Source: Pseudomonadaceae bacterium SI-3
GTDB lineage: Bacteria > Pseudomonadota > Gammaproteobacteria > Pseudomonadales > Pseudomonadaceae
Reading direction: 5' to 3'
Assembly: GCA_004010935.1 (NCBI GenBank)
Contig: CP026511.1
Location: 3,224,001 to 3,288,000 of the forward strand
Length of the DNA stretch: 64,000 nucleotides
The position numbers and the translations under genes were made by a program. Each line of letters begins with the position of its first letter. The first letter of the stretch is position 1. The notes under the pieces are model-generated. The model was not told the origin of the DNA, searched no databases, and saw only the letters and a list, made by a program, of their open reading frames with translations. Of this stretch, positions 37,492 through 49,924 are shown piece after piece.

Positions 37492-37948
37492 CCGGCAAGG
37501 GAGACGCCATAAGCGCCGGGTGCCGCCTTTAAGTCGCTGCGGGACCGCGACCACTCCGGCCGCAGATCGGCCACCGATAAGCGCCGAAGCGCGGAAGACT
37601 GAGCAGCGATAGCGGATCAAGACTTCACAGACCGATACGGCCCCTGGAGAAACTGCCGATGGCGCTTGGCTGAGCGCCCGTGAGGTGACGTGCATCGAAA
37701 CACCCGGTGTCCCTGTATGCCGCGTCCTGGCGCAATAAGCGCATCGGACGGAAAAGTGCGGGGTCACCTCAAGGCTTGACAGACCCGTGCCGATAACGTC
37801 TTGCCGGCCGCGACTCGCCAGCGATCGATTCGACGAGGAATCGGGCGTGCGCGGCCGCGAAGCGCACTGGATTGCGCGAGGGTTCCCCGAGGGACGAAGC
37901 GCAGGTCGGCGTGGACGTCTTGATGAACTGGCCAGAGGCCGTTGAACA
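37492..37948. other. Chemoreceptor upstream region
   Basis: 457 bp with no supported gene. It contains a FliA-type promoter at 37770-37796, about 150 bp before the chemoreceptor start. The rest shows no repeat or second promoter. Confidence 0.5.
37770..37796 (+). promoter_or_regulatory. Predicted sigma-28 (FliA) promoter
   Basis: A perfect -10 GCCGATAA (37789-37796) lies 11 nt after CAAGGCTT (37770-37777), which matches 5 of 8 positions of the TAAAGTTT -35. The spacing is the consensus one. It would transcribe the following chemoreceptor with the flagellar late genes. Confidence 0.6.
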
Positions 37949-39915
37949 ATGAAAATAAAACACAAACTGCTAGCAAGCTTTCTGGTCGCGACGCTTGTTC
38001 CGGTCCTTGTCGTCGCCCTGTTCACCATCCGCAACGTAACCGAGGAGGCCAAGGTCCAGTTTCAGGAAAGCAGCAGCCTGGACGTCCAGTGGTGAACAAT
38101 ACCTTCGTGACCCTGTTCGATTCGGTCAGCCATACCGTGTCGGCCATGGCCGACTTTGCCGCCGTCCGCGACACCGAGGCTGGTGAGCTGACCACCTACT
38201 TCGGATCACCCAGCAAACCCGGCGCCACCGCCACGGCTAACGGCGGCCGCGAAAAACAGATCTTCGATTACTTCTCCGGTATCGGTAACAACAACCCGAA
38301 CTTCGGCTACGTCTACATGGGCGACGCCCAGGGTGGCTACGTAGAGTGGCCGGGCACCGCAGACTACGGCGACTGGGACCCACGCGGACGTCCCTGGTTT
38401 ACCCTGGGCAAGGACGCCAATTTCCAGCTGACGCGCCTGGATGGCTATTACTGGGAACCGGACGACGCCGTCTACGTGTCGGTGATTAAAGCGTTCAAGG
38501 ACCAGGCTGGTAACTTCGCTGGGGTCGTGGCGACGGACGTGTCGCTCAAGGCACTGACCGACATGGTCCAGAAAACCCGCTTCGGCGAGACCGGTTTCTT
38601 CATGCTTGTCGAAAACAGCGGAACCTTGCTGGTCGACGGCCACCAACCCGAGAACAACTTCAAGAAGCTCAGCGAGCTGCCAGGCGATTACGTCGCGAAC
38701 ATCGCGAACACAGAGAACGGCCTGATCGAGGTAAACATCGATGGCGTCGACTATCTGGCCAACGTCTTCACCTCGCCGACCCTGGGCTGGAAGTTCATCG
38801 GCTTCATGCAGGTCGACGAAATCCTGGCCGGCGCGCGCAGGCTGGCGTGGTTGACGCTGGTGGCGTGCGCCGTGCTGGTGGTGCTGTTCGGTATCGCCGG
38901 GGTCATATTTGCCAACCGCATCGTCACTCCGATCAATCTGGTCAAGGACGGGCTGCGCACGATTGCCCAGGGCGAGGGTGATCTGACCCACCGCCTCCCC
39001 GTGCTGGCCCGGGACGAAACCGGCGAATTGGCCAAGTGGTTCAACCAGTTCATCGAGTCGACGCAGTCGATGATCACCGTCATCAAGGACAACGCGGTGA
39101 GCATCGACAGCGTTTCAAGCCAGACCAACGAGCGCACCACCGCCATGTCGGACAGCTTGCAGCGCCAGTCGAGCGCGGTGGAGCAGATCGTCACCGCCGT
39201 CACTGAGATGGCCTCAGCGGCCAACGAGGTGGCACACAACTGTGTCAAGACGGCGGAAGTCTCCGCGCAGGGTCTGGACGCGACGCGCAATGGCAAGGAG
39301 GTGATCGCTCGCAGTACCGCAGGGGTGAACGATCTTGGCGCCAGCATTCAGAGTTCGAGCAAGGTGATTCGAGAGCTCGAGCGCGAAACGGTGAGCATCA
39401 ACACCATCCTGTCGAGCATCCAGCAGATCGCCGAACAGACCAACCTGCTGGCGCTCAACGCGGCCATCGAAGCGGCACGTGCCGGCGAACAGGGACGCGG
39501 CTTCGCCGTGGTGGCCGACGAGGTGCGTAATCTGGCCAGGCGCACCCAGGATTCAACCGGCGAAATCAACAAGATCCTCAACCTGCTAGTCAGCCGCATC
39601 AGCGAGGTGACCGCGAGCATGGATCGCAGCCTGACCGAATCGAGCAAAGCCATCGAGCTGTCCGGTGAGGTCATGGGAGCGTTCGAAGAGATCGAGAATG
39701 CAGTCGAGATGATCCGTGACATGACCACGCAGGTCGCCACTGCCACCGAGGAACAGCATCTGGTCACCGAGGACATCAACCGGAACGTGGTGGCCATCAG
39801 CGACGCGGTTGCCCAAGTATCGAGCCAGGCCTCGGAGGTCGAAAGCTACTCCCAGCAGCAGCGGCAACTCAGCAGCGCACTCCGGCAGCTGGTCGGGCGC
39901 TTCCGCACGCAGTAA
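37949..39915 (+). pseudogene. Methyl-accepting chemotaxis protein, frameshifted near codon 48
   Basis: The expected start [18 protein letters not shown] at 37949 reads through TM1 to SSSLDVQW and hits TGA at 38093. The remaining protein resumes in the -1 frame as [12 protein letters not shown] and is intact to 39915. Restoring one G near 38089 (CCAGTGG to CCAGGTGG) rejoins the frames. Downstream are a dCache-type sensor domain ([17 protein letters not shown]), TM2, HAMP, and the signalling hairpin ([20 protein letters not shown]). Either a one-base deletion inactivated the receptor or the assembly has an error. The rest shows no decay, which favours a recent event. Confidence 0.85.
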
Positions 39916-40103
39916 CGCTTGAAGCGGCCAGCCCTTCGGGGCTGCCCCGCTCGGCTGTGACAGGTTACGCGTTGGCAGAAGACGACCGCGTGCCCAACGA
40001 CGCTCCTTGCGCTGATGGGCATCCCGGCGTCGACCCCAGACAACCGGCAAAGGCAGCGGCGCCCTATGGTAAGCGCCCGATCACGTCTTACCCGGAGCGC
40101 CCC

Positions 40104-40451
40104 ATGGCCAACCCACCGATCACCGTACTGCGCGATACCCAGCCCATGCCTGTCGTCGATGCCTGCAAGTGGGAGCGAATCGAAGGCGAGCCGCACACCG
40201 TCAACCTCAACGCCTACACCTCCGATGACGGCAGCAAGATCATGGGGACATGGATCTGCACGCCCGGCAAATGGCGCGTGGAATACGTCAAATGGGAGTA
40301 CTGCCACTTCCAGGAAGGCTACTGCATCATCACGCCCGACGGCTTGGCGCCCATCCACCTCAAGGCGGGTGACATCTTCGTGGTGGAACCCGGCATGACC
40401 GGCACCTGGGAAGTTGTAGAGACCGTCCGCAAGTACTTCGTGTTTGCCTGA
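40104..40451 (+). CDS. Cupin domain protein (DUF861/EutQ-like)
   Basis: A 115-aa single cupin barrel. Conserved positions include TWICTPGKWRVEY, the second motif GYCIITPDG and the final GDIFVVEPGMTGTWEV, as in the DUF861 cupin family related to ureidoglycine aminohydrolase. The substrate is unknown. CCCGGAG lies 5 nt before the ATG; the open frame from 39957 has no site. It follows the frameshifted chemoreceptor by 188 bp. A 23-codon remnant of the same gene follows the second chemoreceptor at 56789. Confidence 0.8.
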   Translation: MANPPITVLRDTQPMPVVDACKWERIEGEPHTVNLNAYTSDDGSKIMGTWICTPGKWRVEYVKWEYCHFQEGYCIITPDGLAPIHLKAGDIFVVEPGMTGTWEVVETVRKYFVFA

Positions 40452-40663
40452 ATGAACATGCGCAGGCCGCGCATCGACTTGGTGCTACGGCAGCGTCGGC
40501 CGAACAGCTGAGCCGTCCGCCAGCTGCGCGATGGGCGGGCCAGGACTGGACCGCCGGAAGGATCAAAAGAAGCCGCTCGCCGCAGGCAACCATTACAGTC
40601 GCCCGCTCTGCGTCGCGGTGCATGACAGCGTCGGCGGCGCCTCGAAGGCGCCGCCTTGTTGCC

Positions 40664-43210
<2,547 letters not shown>

Positions 43211-43906
43211 ATGTTCACCCTCGCCCACCTGGATACCCCACCGCCGGAATCGATGGAGAGCCAGCTGCTGCAGATGGTGGTGGACTATCTCAGCGACATA
43301 AGCCCGGTTTCGCTTCCATCCAGCAACCCGCTGTATCAGCTGTATCAATACGTGGTGGGCTTCGAGGTGCATCGCTATCTGGACAGCATGGACGGCGCGC
43401 AGAACGGCAAGCCCGAACTGATCATGGCGCTGGACGCCGAAGACCCGGCGCGTCTGCTCGGCTTTGCGCTCTATCTGCCTTACGTGGACGACCCAGAGGC
43501 CAGTGCGCTGCTCTATCTGGCGGTGCCATCCAGCCATCGCCGGCAGGGCATCGGGCGGGCCATGGTCGAGGCGATGCTGGCGCGTTATCCGCATGGAGAA
43601 GTGGCGTGCGTGGCGAGCAAGGTGCCGTACTTTCAATCGCTGGGCTTTCAGCCGTTGGCGGCCCGTGGCCCTCAGGTCGTCATGAACACCCGGAGCCAGG
43701 CGTCCAGCGGTCTGGTGGCGGTGCAGGACCTGGTGCCCATTTTCCAGTCAGAGGAAGTTCGCCAGATTCATAACTATCTGGTCAAACAACACGGCGCCGA
43801 AGCCATGAGCGACGCGGAAAAAAGCCGCGATCAATTACTCGATGAGCTGGCTCAACAGGCGATTCATCTGACGCAGACGTCCTCGACGGCCAATCGGTTG
43901 CATTGA
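43211..43906 (+). CDS. GNAT-family N-acetyltransferase
   Basis: A 231-aa protein with a GNAT core: the acetyl-CoA pyrophosphate-binding motif is HRRQGIGRAMVEAML (about 132-146), preceded by the beta-4 strand ALLYLAVPS. The 80-residue N-terminal and 60-residue C-terminal extensions are not recognised. The substrate is unknown. MFTLAHLDTPPPES is chosen as the start; upstream in-frame codons lack a ribosome-binding site. Confidence 0.75.
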   Translation: MFTLAHLDTPPPESMESQLLQMVVDYLSDISPVSLPSSNPLYQLYQYVVGFEVHRYLDSMDGAQNGKPELIMALDAEDPARLLGFALYLPYVDDPEASALLYLAVPSSHRRQGIGRAMVEAMLARYPHGEVACVASKVPYFQSLGFQPLAARGPQVVMNTRSQASSGLVAVQDLVPIFQSEEVRQIHNYLVKQHGAEAMSDAEKSRDQLLDELAQQAIHLTQTSSTANRLH

Positions 43907-44181
43907 TTTGACTGTGCATGCAAACCCATTTGCCGTACGGCTGTTTACTTTCCATCCGATGCAGCTGACAGATGCTTTTTGAGACGGGAATTAATTCGGC
44001 CGCGGTCACTGTGCATCCCTAGCTGACTGGTTCACCGCCTATCCGGTCCCCCTGGAAAAACGTGATCCACAGCACCAAATCGATTTGCAAGCCTTGTCCG
44101 TATAAGTTCCAAGGTTAATGTGCGCGTGCTGGCAATTTAATAGCTAACCAGCTTCAGCCTTACACTCAGGAACGAGTACAT

Positions 44182-44625
44182 ATGTTCAAGCACTTCATGA
44201 TGAGCGCCGCAGCGCTGAGCTTCGCCGTACTGACCGGCTGCGCGTCGGTACCGATGGAATCTCCCGAGAAGGACCAGGCGTTCAAATCCTTCCCGGCACC
44301 ACCGAAAGATCAGGCCGGTCTGTATATATTCCGCGACTCAATGCTCGGAGCCGCGCTCAAGAAGTCAGTGAAGATAGACGGAGAAGTCATCGGCGAAACT
44401 GCAGCAAACACTTACTTCTACCGCCTCGTCTCGCCGGGCCCGCATACGCTTGCCACCGAATCGGAATTCAGTGACAACCTGCTGGAGCTGAACGCGCAAG
44501 GCGGCAAGAACCACTATGTTCGCCAGTCAATCAAAATGGGAGTGTTCGTCGGCGGTGCCAAGCTGACCGAAGTCGCTGAAAGCGAAGGCCAGAAGGCCGT
44601 GTCGAATACCGAACTCGCTCGCTGA
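44182..44625 (+). CDS. DUF2846 domain lipoprotein
   Basis: A 147-aa lipoprotein with signal MFKHFMMSAAALSFAVLTGC (lipobox LTGC, C20). The mature part has the DUF2846 pattern: GLYIFRDSM, VKIDGEVIGET, TYFYRLVSPGPHTLATESEF. Function is unknown; an Asp is absent at position +2 (Ala-Ser follow Cys), suggesting outer-membrane sorting. It is monocistronic, ending in a strong terminator. Confidence 0.82.
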   Translation: MFKHFMMSAAALSFAVLTGCASVPMESPEKDQAFKSFPAPPKDQAGLYIFRDSMLGAALKKSVKIDGEVIGETAANTYFYRLVSPGPHTLATESEFSDNLLELNAQGGKNHYVRQSIKMGVFVGGAKLTEVAESEGQKAVSNTELAR

Positions 44626-44690
44626 CAGCCCCTATGAACGGTACGCAGGTGATTCAGTTTTCGACTTAGACAGTCGATGAAAGCAGATGT

Positions 44691-44718
44691 AAAAGGCCCC
44701 GCAAATGCGGGGCTTTTT
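44691..44718 (+). terminator. Intrinsic terminator after DUF2846 lipoprotein
   Basis: AAAAGGCCCCGC pairs with GCGGGGCTTTTT across an AAAT loop, ending in T5-A-TT. It is bidirectional in form and also lies after the convergent methyltransferase gene. Confidence 0.88.
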
Positions 44719-44826
44719 ATTGTTGATATACAAGCATCGCGCGTTCCGAAAACTAGATAAACAGCTCCATCGTTGCAAAGCCTAACTTGGGTGCTAAACG
44801 GTAAACCTCGCGTCAATGCCAGCCCG

Positions 44827-45570
44827 TTACGCCTTCACACACGCAAAGATTGCGTTCCCGGACGTCCCGTTCCAGGGCAGGATCTTTTCGTAATCGTGCT
44901 CCAGCACGTGCACGTCGAAGTACGGCTGCAAAAGCTTGCTCAGCTCGGCGAAACTCACCGCCACCATGCGATGCTCGTCGTGCCATGTCTGACTTTGCCC
45001 TGCTGTCGTTCTTTCGATCCGCAGTTTCAACAGCTGTTGCTCGCCCGCCCCAGCGTAGTGCCAACCCGAGCTGAAGCTGAACAACCCATCGGGATGGTTC
45101 GCGTCGTGCGCTACGAATGACGCGTTGTCGATGGTGTGTTTGTCGACGGCGTTGAAGCAAAACAGCCCACCGGTTGCCAATGCGCCATGCACGCTGGCGA
45201 TGCAGGCCTGCAATCGTGCGATTTCGGCACTGTAGTGAATTGAATACAAGAAGCAGGTGATCAGATCGGCTGGCTGAGCCACGGTGAAGCCGCACATGTC
45301 CTGACGTGAAAACTCAGCTTCCGGGCAGCGGACGGCCGCCCTGTCCAGCATGGGCTGATTGATATCGAGCCCACTGCTCTGATAGCCAGCATCAAGAAAG
45401 TGCCGTACATGCGGACCTGTGCCACAGGCGAGATCCAGATGTCGGTTGCCGCCGTTACCGAACAGCTTCTGCAGACGATGAACACAGTGGCTTTGCGCGC
45501 GGTAGTCGATATCGGCGCACATGAGGTCGTAGTAACCCGACAGGTCGGTATAGATGGCGGTGCCGGGCAT
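44827..45570 (-). CDS. Class I SAM-dependent methyltransferase
   Basis: A 247-aa Rossmann-fold methyltransferase with motif I HLDLACGTGPHVRHF (about 44-58), acidic ribose-binding SGLDINQPML, and ADLITCFLYSIHY as motif IV. The closest general type is small-molecule methyltransferases. The substrate is unknown, with no biosynthetic neighbours to suggest one. Confidence 0.8.
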   Translation of the reverse strand: MPGTAIYTDLSGYYDLMCADIDYRAQSHCVHRLQKLFGNGGNRHLDLACGTGPHVRHFLDAGYQSSGLDINQPMLDRAAVRCPEAEFSRQDMCGFTVAQPADLITCFLYSIHYSAEIARLQACIASVHGALATGGLFCFNAVDKHTIDNASFVAHDANHPDGLFSFSSGWHYAGAGEQQLLKLRIERTTAGQSQTWHDEHRMVAVSFAELSKLLQPYFDVHVLEHDYEKILPWNGTSGNAIFACVKA

Positions 45571-46014
45571 GATGGCCTGATGAAGTATGCGTGGAGCGTT
45601 GGCGGGCGCGCATCATATCGCCAGTTGAAACCGGCGTCGCGCCAGGCGTGACGCTGTCGATGACGGCAGCGAACACCATGAAGACTTTAGCCCAGCGAAC
45701 GCCCACTACTGCCGATAGCAGGCATCTCCCCATAGCCGCTTGTAAGCATCCGAAACACCGCTGATGCAAACAGCAGGTTTCGCCTCGACGCTTGGATGTA
45801 CATGCGAGCGATCGAATAATCCCCGCATGCAAGATGAAACGACCGGCGGGTAGATCGCTGAGCACGGAATTCGCGACTGTGCGCTACATACCCATCGCTG
45901 GCTGCATGAGTCTCGCGGGGGCAGTGAACGTGGTGCATCGCCTGCTCCAAGGGCAATCACATTTGCTTTTTCCCAGATTCGGGATCTGAGCCACAGCAAA
46001 CGTCATCACCACTG
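45571..46014. other. Intergenic stretch without recognised content
   Basis: 444 bp between the methyltransferase and a TetR gene. Open frames on both strands are short, mutually overlapping and lack ribosome-binding sites. No repeat, terminator or promoter is convincing. Confidence 0.4.
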
Positions 46015-46656
46015 TCATTCATGACCAATTGAGCCGCGCGTGCCCTCAAGCGTGTATAGGCACAGCTGTTCCATGCAGCCGGCCCAATCGCTCATCCGAT
46101 CCGCTTCGAGCTGCACCAGCATCGCGTAGCGGCGTCCGCCCCATACCGAAAGATGAAGCGCTTCCAGGGTTGCAGCAGACGGGCGCGCCGGCAGGTCGGT
46201 CGCCGCGTCAATGACGCGTTGCCAGGCGCCCAATAGATCCTCATAGACCCGGCGCTGGTGCTTGGGCTCAGCCACCAGCGTTTCCAGTTCGAGCATGTCC
46301 GGGTGGAACCAGGGCAGCTGAGGTTCGGCCCCGGCCAAGGTGCGCACCAAGCGCCGGATGCGCTCGGGCCAGGCAAGGGCGACTGGCGCTACGGCTTGCG
46401 CCTCGATGGCCTCCAGCAACTGCTCGACGCAATAGCGCACGTAGCCTGAGTGCAGCGCGTGTTTGCTCGGGAAATAGTCGTACAGGGTGCCGATGGCCAC
46501 ACCGGCTTCCAGCGCGACCGCCCGGGTCGTCAATCGAGACCAGCCGTCGCGCTGCCATATCCGAACATAGCTGTCGAAAATCGCCTGAACGGTGACCTTG
46601 GCGCGCTGCTGAGTGGGCCGTTTGAGCGGCTTGGCGCTCGGCAATCGTGTGTTCAT
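46015..46656 (-). CDS. TetR-family transcriptional regulator
   Basis: A 213-aa repressor. The helix-turn-helix is LTTRAVALEAGVAIGTLYDY (about 43-62), followed by a helical ligand domain. MNTRLPSAKPLKRPTQQRA is the chosen start, 40 bp from the divergent DUF2855 gene, which it presumably regulates. The ribosome-binding site is weak and the frame is open to 46707, but that would overlap the DUF2855 start. Confidence 0.83.
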   Translation of the reverse strand: MNTRLPSAKPLKRPTQQRAKVTVQAIFDSYVRIWQRDGWSRLTTRAVALEAGVAIGTLYDYFPSKHALHSGYVRYCVEQLLEAIEAQAVAPVALAWPERIRRLVRTLAGAEPQLPWFHPDMLELETLVAEPKHQRRVYEDLLGAWQRVIDAATDLPARPSAATLEALHLSVWGGRRYAMLVQLEADRMSDWAGCMEQLCLYTLEGTRGSIGHE

Positions 46657-46696
46657 GAAATCCGAACCCGGCGGAGAAACGAAAGGGCTACAGTCA

Positions 46697-47833
46697 ATGC
46701 CGTCCATTTACGAACCCAAGGTGCCATCGATGAGCGTCATCCGCCAGTTGCAGAACAACAAGAAAAACATGGAGCAGACTCGCCTTCAGACCCAGGCGAT
46801 GCCTGAGCTAAAACCCGGCGAAGCCCTGCTGCGCATCAGCCGACTGGCGCTGACGACGAACAATGTCACTTACGCCGCATTCGGCGAAACCCCTCACCTG
46901 CGCTACTGGGACTTCTTCCCGACGGGCGATGCCGAGTGGTTTCACATGCCTGCCTGGGGGTTCGCCGAGGTCGTGGAGAGCACCGTCGATGGCCTGGCGA
47001 AGGGCGAGCGATTCTATGGCTTCTGGCCGATCGCCAGCCATCTGGTCATGCAACCGGTGCGGGTCTCCGAGCGCGGATTCTACGACGGTGCCGAGCATCG
47101 ACTTGAACTCACGTCAGCCTACAACCAGTACCAGCGCATCAGCAGCGATGACGCCTATCGCGCCGAGAGCGAGAACTACCAGATGTTGTTGCGCCCGCTG
47201 TTCATCACCTCGTTCATGCTGGCCGACTTTCTCGATGACAACGCCTTCTTCGGTGCGCGCCAGATCCTGGTCTCCAGCGCCTCAAGCAAGACGGCGTACG
47301 GGACTGCGTTCTGCCTGCAGGACAATCCAGCCGTGCAGCTGATCGGCCTCACCTCCCCGGGCAACATCGATTTCGTACAACGCCTGGGTTGCTACCGCCA
47401 GGCGCTTGGCTACGACCAGCTCGCCTCGCTGGACCCGAGCGTGCTCACGCTGTACGTGGACTTCTCTGGTAGCGCCAGCCTTCGCCAGCAGATCCATGGA
47501 CATTTCAAAGACGCTCTGGTGTACGACTGCTACGCCGGGTCTGCCCAAAGCCATGAATACAGCAAACGTGACCAGACGTTGGCCGGACCGCAACCACAGC
47601 CCTATTTCGCGCCTTACCAGATCAAGAAACGCAACGCCGACTGGGGGCCTGCCGAGGTGACACGCCGCTTCAACGAAGCGCAGCTGGCCTTTATCGCTCG
47701 GGTGAGCGATGCGCAGCAGCCCTGGATGCAGGTGAACGAGCACGCCGGCCTTGAAGCGGCACAAACGCTGTCCGAGTCCTTGATCAAAGGCGATATCAAT
47801 CCGTTGGAAGGCCACGCCGTGGTCCTCGACTGA
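46697..47833 (+). CDS. DUF2855 family protein
   Basis: A 378-aa protein of the DUF2855 family (ALRISRLALTTNNVTYAAFG; MLADFLDDNAFFGARQ; SSASSKTAYGTAFCL), which resembles quinone oxidoreductase/MDR-like folds but lacks an obvious GxGxxG pyridine-nucleotide motif. Function is unknown. AAAGGG precedes ATG 46697; ATG 46730 with AAGGTG is an alternative. It is divergent from a TetR gene. Confidence 0.78.
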   Translation: MPSIYEPKVPSMSVIRQLQNNKKNMEQTRLQTQAMPELKPGEALLRISRLALTTNNVTYAAFGETPHLRYWDFFPTGDAEWFHMPAWGFAEVVESTVDGLAKGERFYGFWPIASHLVMQPVRVSERGFYDGAEHRLELTSAYNQYQRISSDDAYRAESENYQMLLRPLFITSFMLADFLDDNAFFGARQILVSSASSKTAYGTAFCLQDNPAVQLIGLTSPGNIDFVQRLGCYRQALGYDQLASLDPSVLTLYVDFSGSASLRQQIHGHFKDALVYDCYAGSAQSHEYSKRDQTLAGPQPQPYFAPYQIKKRNADWGPAEVTRRFNEAQLAFIARVSDAQQPWMQVNEHAGLEAAQTLSESLIKGDINPLEGHAVVLD

Positions 47834-47943
47834 CCCGCTAACACTGCCGTTTATGGCGTGCCAGCCGAACGCATTGAGCGTGCGGCTGGCGTCTATTGCG
47901 CAAGTCGCTAGCCTGATTATCAGACTGACGCTGAGGAGCGATG

Positions 47944-48330
47944 ATGACTGGCGACGAGATCACCGACTGCTACGAAGGCTACATCGCCTGCTTGAACAGC
48001 CTGAACTGGCCGGAGCTGGGTCACTTCGTCCATGACGAGGTGCATTACAACGGCAACTTCGTGGGGCTGGGTGGCTATCGCCGGATGCTTGAAGAGGACT
48101 TTCGAGCGATTCCCGATTTGCAGTTCACGATTGGCCTGCTCATCGCCGAACCGCCCCACGTGGCGGCGCAGCTGCTGTTCGACTGCACGCCCATAGCGGA
48201 CTTGTTCGGCTTTGCAGTCAACGGAAAACGGGTTGCCTTCACCGAAAACGTGTTCTACGCGTTCAGCGAGGGAAAGATCCGGAACGTCTGGTCCGTGATC
48301 GATAAGGCAGCTGTTGGCGACCAACTCTGA
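47944..48330 (+). CDS. SnoaL-like ester cyclase family protein
   Basis: A 128-aa SnoaL/NTF2-fold protein (HFVHDEVHYNGNFVGLGGYRRM; DLFGFAVNGKRVAFTENVFYAFSEGKI). The family includes polyketide cyclases and many unassigned small-molecule isomerases. Two ATGs are adjacent; the second (47944) is chosen because AGGAG then lies 5 nt upstream instead of 2. It follows the DUF2855 gene by 110 bp and may share its control. Confidence 0.78.
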   Translation: MTGDEITDCYEGYIACLNSLNWPELGHFVHDEVHYNGNFVGLGGYRRMLEEDFRAIPDLQFTIGLLIAEPPHVAAQLLFDCTPIADLFGFAVNGKRVAFTENVFYAFSEGKIRNVWSVIDKAAVGDQL

Positions 48331-48425
48331 TCGAGTGGGCCGTCAGAATGCGCTGCGACTGACCGACTGGTACGGTGCTGGCGAATCCCGGCGCACCTGA
48401 TCGTCAAACGCACCGGGAGCAGGAT

Positions 48426-49202
48426 TCAAAGCTGGTTGTCGTGCAGTCCGGCGTAGAGGCGGGTCATTTCGTTGAGCTGACGGAACATCGACTCGGCATT
48501 CACCGCCACGATGGTGGGCACGAACTGCTTGGAGGTGAACGCCTTGCTCGCGAACTTCCAGCGGGCGTCGGTCTTGCGCAGGGCTTCGGCGATTTCTGCG
48601 TTGGGCGCATCGGCTGTCTGCAGCTCAGCCATGATGACGCCGAACTCTTCAACCGAAGCTGCAAACTCCTTTTCGAGCTCCGGATCCTGCACGCCCCAGG
48701 CACGGGCCATGTAGAACATGGCGGTGCGCTGGGTCAGCACACGGTTCCAGCCACTGCGGTTGATCGAATGCGACGCGGCATCGCCATTGTGTTGCTCGAA
48801 CAGATCGGTGACTTGCTGGGTCTGGCGAACCAGCTCTTCGGCCTTCGCCAGTACGAGCGGAGCCTGGGCCTTGTCCGGCGTACTGGCCGCCAGAGCGCGG
48901 TAATCGCCCCAGGTGCGCTCCACGTCGTTCAACGCAACGCGAATGGCGTCACTCGGCGCAGCCGCCTTGAGCTGGGCATGGTGATCTTCGAACAAGGCCA
49001 GGCTTGCGGCACGTTGTTTGGTGGCTTCGTCCACTTTCACGCCGGCGCCGATCATGAGGTAGTCCTTGGCGACAATCTGCCCCAGGCTACGCTGCAGACC
49101 GGCCATGTTCATGATTTCCAAAGGTGCCATATCCGCCCAGCAGGTCGCACTCAGCAGGCTGCAACCCAATAGCAGCGCGCGCAGAGATTTCTTGATCAAC
49201 AC
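48426..49202 (-). CDS. Secreted protein with two PilJ-type sensor segments
   Basis: A 258-aa protein with a signal peptide (MLIKKSLRALLLGCSLLSATCWA). Two copies of the type IV pili methyl-accepting chemotaxis transducer N-terminal motif are visible: IMNMAGLQRSLGQIVAK (30-46) and NRSGWNRVLTQRTAMFYMA (148-166). In PilJ or NarX this module senses ligands in the periplasm, but here there is no TM, HAMP or signalling domain, so the protein would be a free periplasmic binding protein. The GTG start at 49202 is supported by AGGA; no ATG fits. Confidence 0.75.
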   Translation of the reverse strand: MLIKKSLRALLLGCSLLSATCWADMAPLEIMNMAGLQRSLGQIVAKDYLMIGAGVKVDEATKQRAASLALFEDHHAQLKAAAPSDAIRVALNDVERTWGDYRALAASTPDKAQAPLVLAKAEELVRQTQQVTDLFEQHNGDAASHSINRSGWNRVLTQRTAMFYMARAWGVQDPELEKEFAASVEEFGVIMAELQTADAPNAEIAEALRKTDARWKFASKAFTSKQFVPTIVAVNAESMFRQLNEMTRLYAGLHDNQL

Positions 49203-49452
49203 GGTAAATCCTTTCTGGTTTTGAAGATGAGCGCAGGCCGCGTCTGCGACCAGCGTCTGAGCCCGCCGCAAACAATCGCGTTGATGCGCCGCTCAGCCCG
49301 GCATTGGATTCGCCCAACCTTTCTCGAACCTTGCAGAGGCCGGAAGCTACAGCGCTGCGTGCTGGAAGTGTGAAGCGATGCACCATAAAACAGCGGTGTC
49401 GGGGCGCCCGTAGAAAGACGAACGCTGGCAGCAACGCATCGGCTGTAAGGCT

Positions 49453-49836
49453 TCAGCCCCGCCTGCGCGACGTGCTTCTCGGCTGCAGCTGATCCAGCGC
49501 GCTGGAGTTTTGCCTCGCCCAGTCGTAGATCATTTCGATAGGTTGGACCATCAGCTTGCCGAGCGGTGAGAGCGCGTAGCTCACCGCTGGCGGGACGGAG
49601 TCGAGCGTGTGGCGTTCGATCAAGCCGCTGGCCTCCAGCTCTCGCAGCGTTTGCACCAGCATCTTTTTGGAGATTCCCGGCAAGCTGCGATGCAGCGCAC
49701 CGCTACGCGCCACGCCGTCGTGGCGGGCATGCAGAGTGTGCAGAATCATGCTGGTCCACTTGGTGGAGAAGATCTCGAGCACGCGTCTTGGGGCGCAATC
49801 TTCACGCCATTGTTCTTCGTCAGAGCCGGGTTGCAT
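49453..49836 (-). CDS. HxlR-family transcriptional regulator
   Basis: A 127-aa MarR-like winged-helix regulator of the HxlR family (VLEIFSTKWTSMILHTL; LHRSLPGISKKMLVQTLRELEASGLIER). Such proteins respond to electrophiles or aldehydes. It is divergent, across 88 bp, from a PRISE-type reductase gene and probably regulates it. A cysteine (C14) near the N-terminus is in the position of redox-sensing residues in some relatives; the role is inferred. Confidence 0.85.
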   Translation of the reverse strand: MQPGSDEEQWREDCAPRRVLEIFSTKWTSMILHTLHARHDGVARSGALHRSLPGISKKMLVQTLRELEASGLIERHTLDSVPPAVSYALSPLGKLMVQPIEMIYDWARQNSSALDQLQPRSTSRRRG

Positions 49837-49924
49837 GGGGGCTGGTTACCATTTGGTGCCGACTTGGATCGGCATTTTCGAGTGAGTAAGGTGCAGGCCT
49901 GTTTCGCTTTGTGGGGTTTTGAAC

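Noticed and set aside
37942..39915. Chemoreceptor starting at TTG 37942 as an intact gene
   Set aside because: Its first 50 residues are out-of-frame translation lacking a membrane helix; the true TM1 is in the other frame from 37949.
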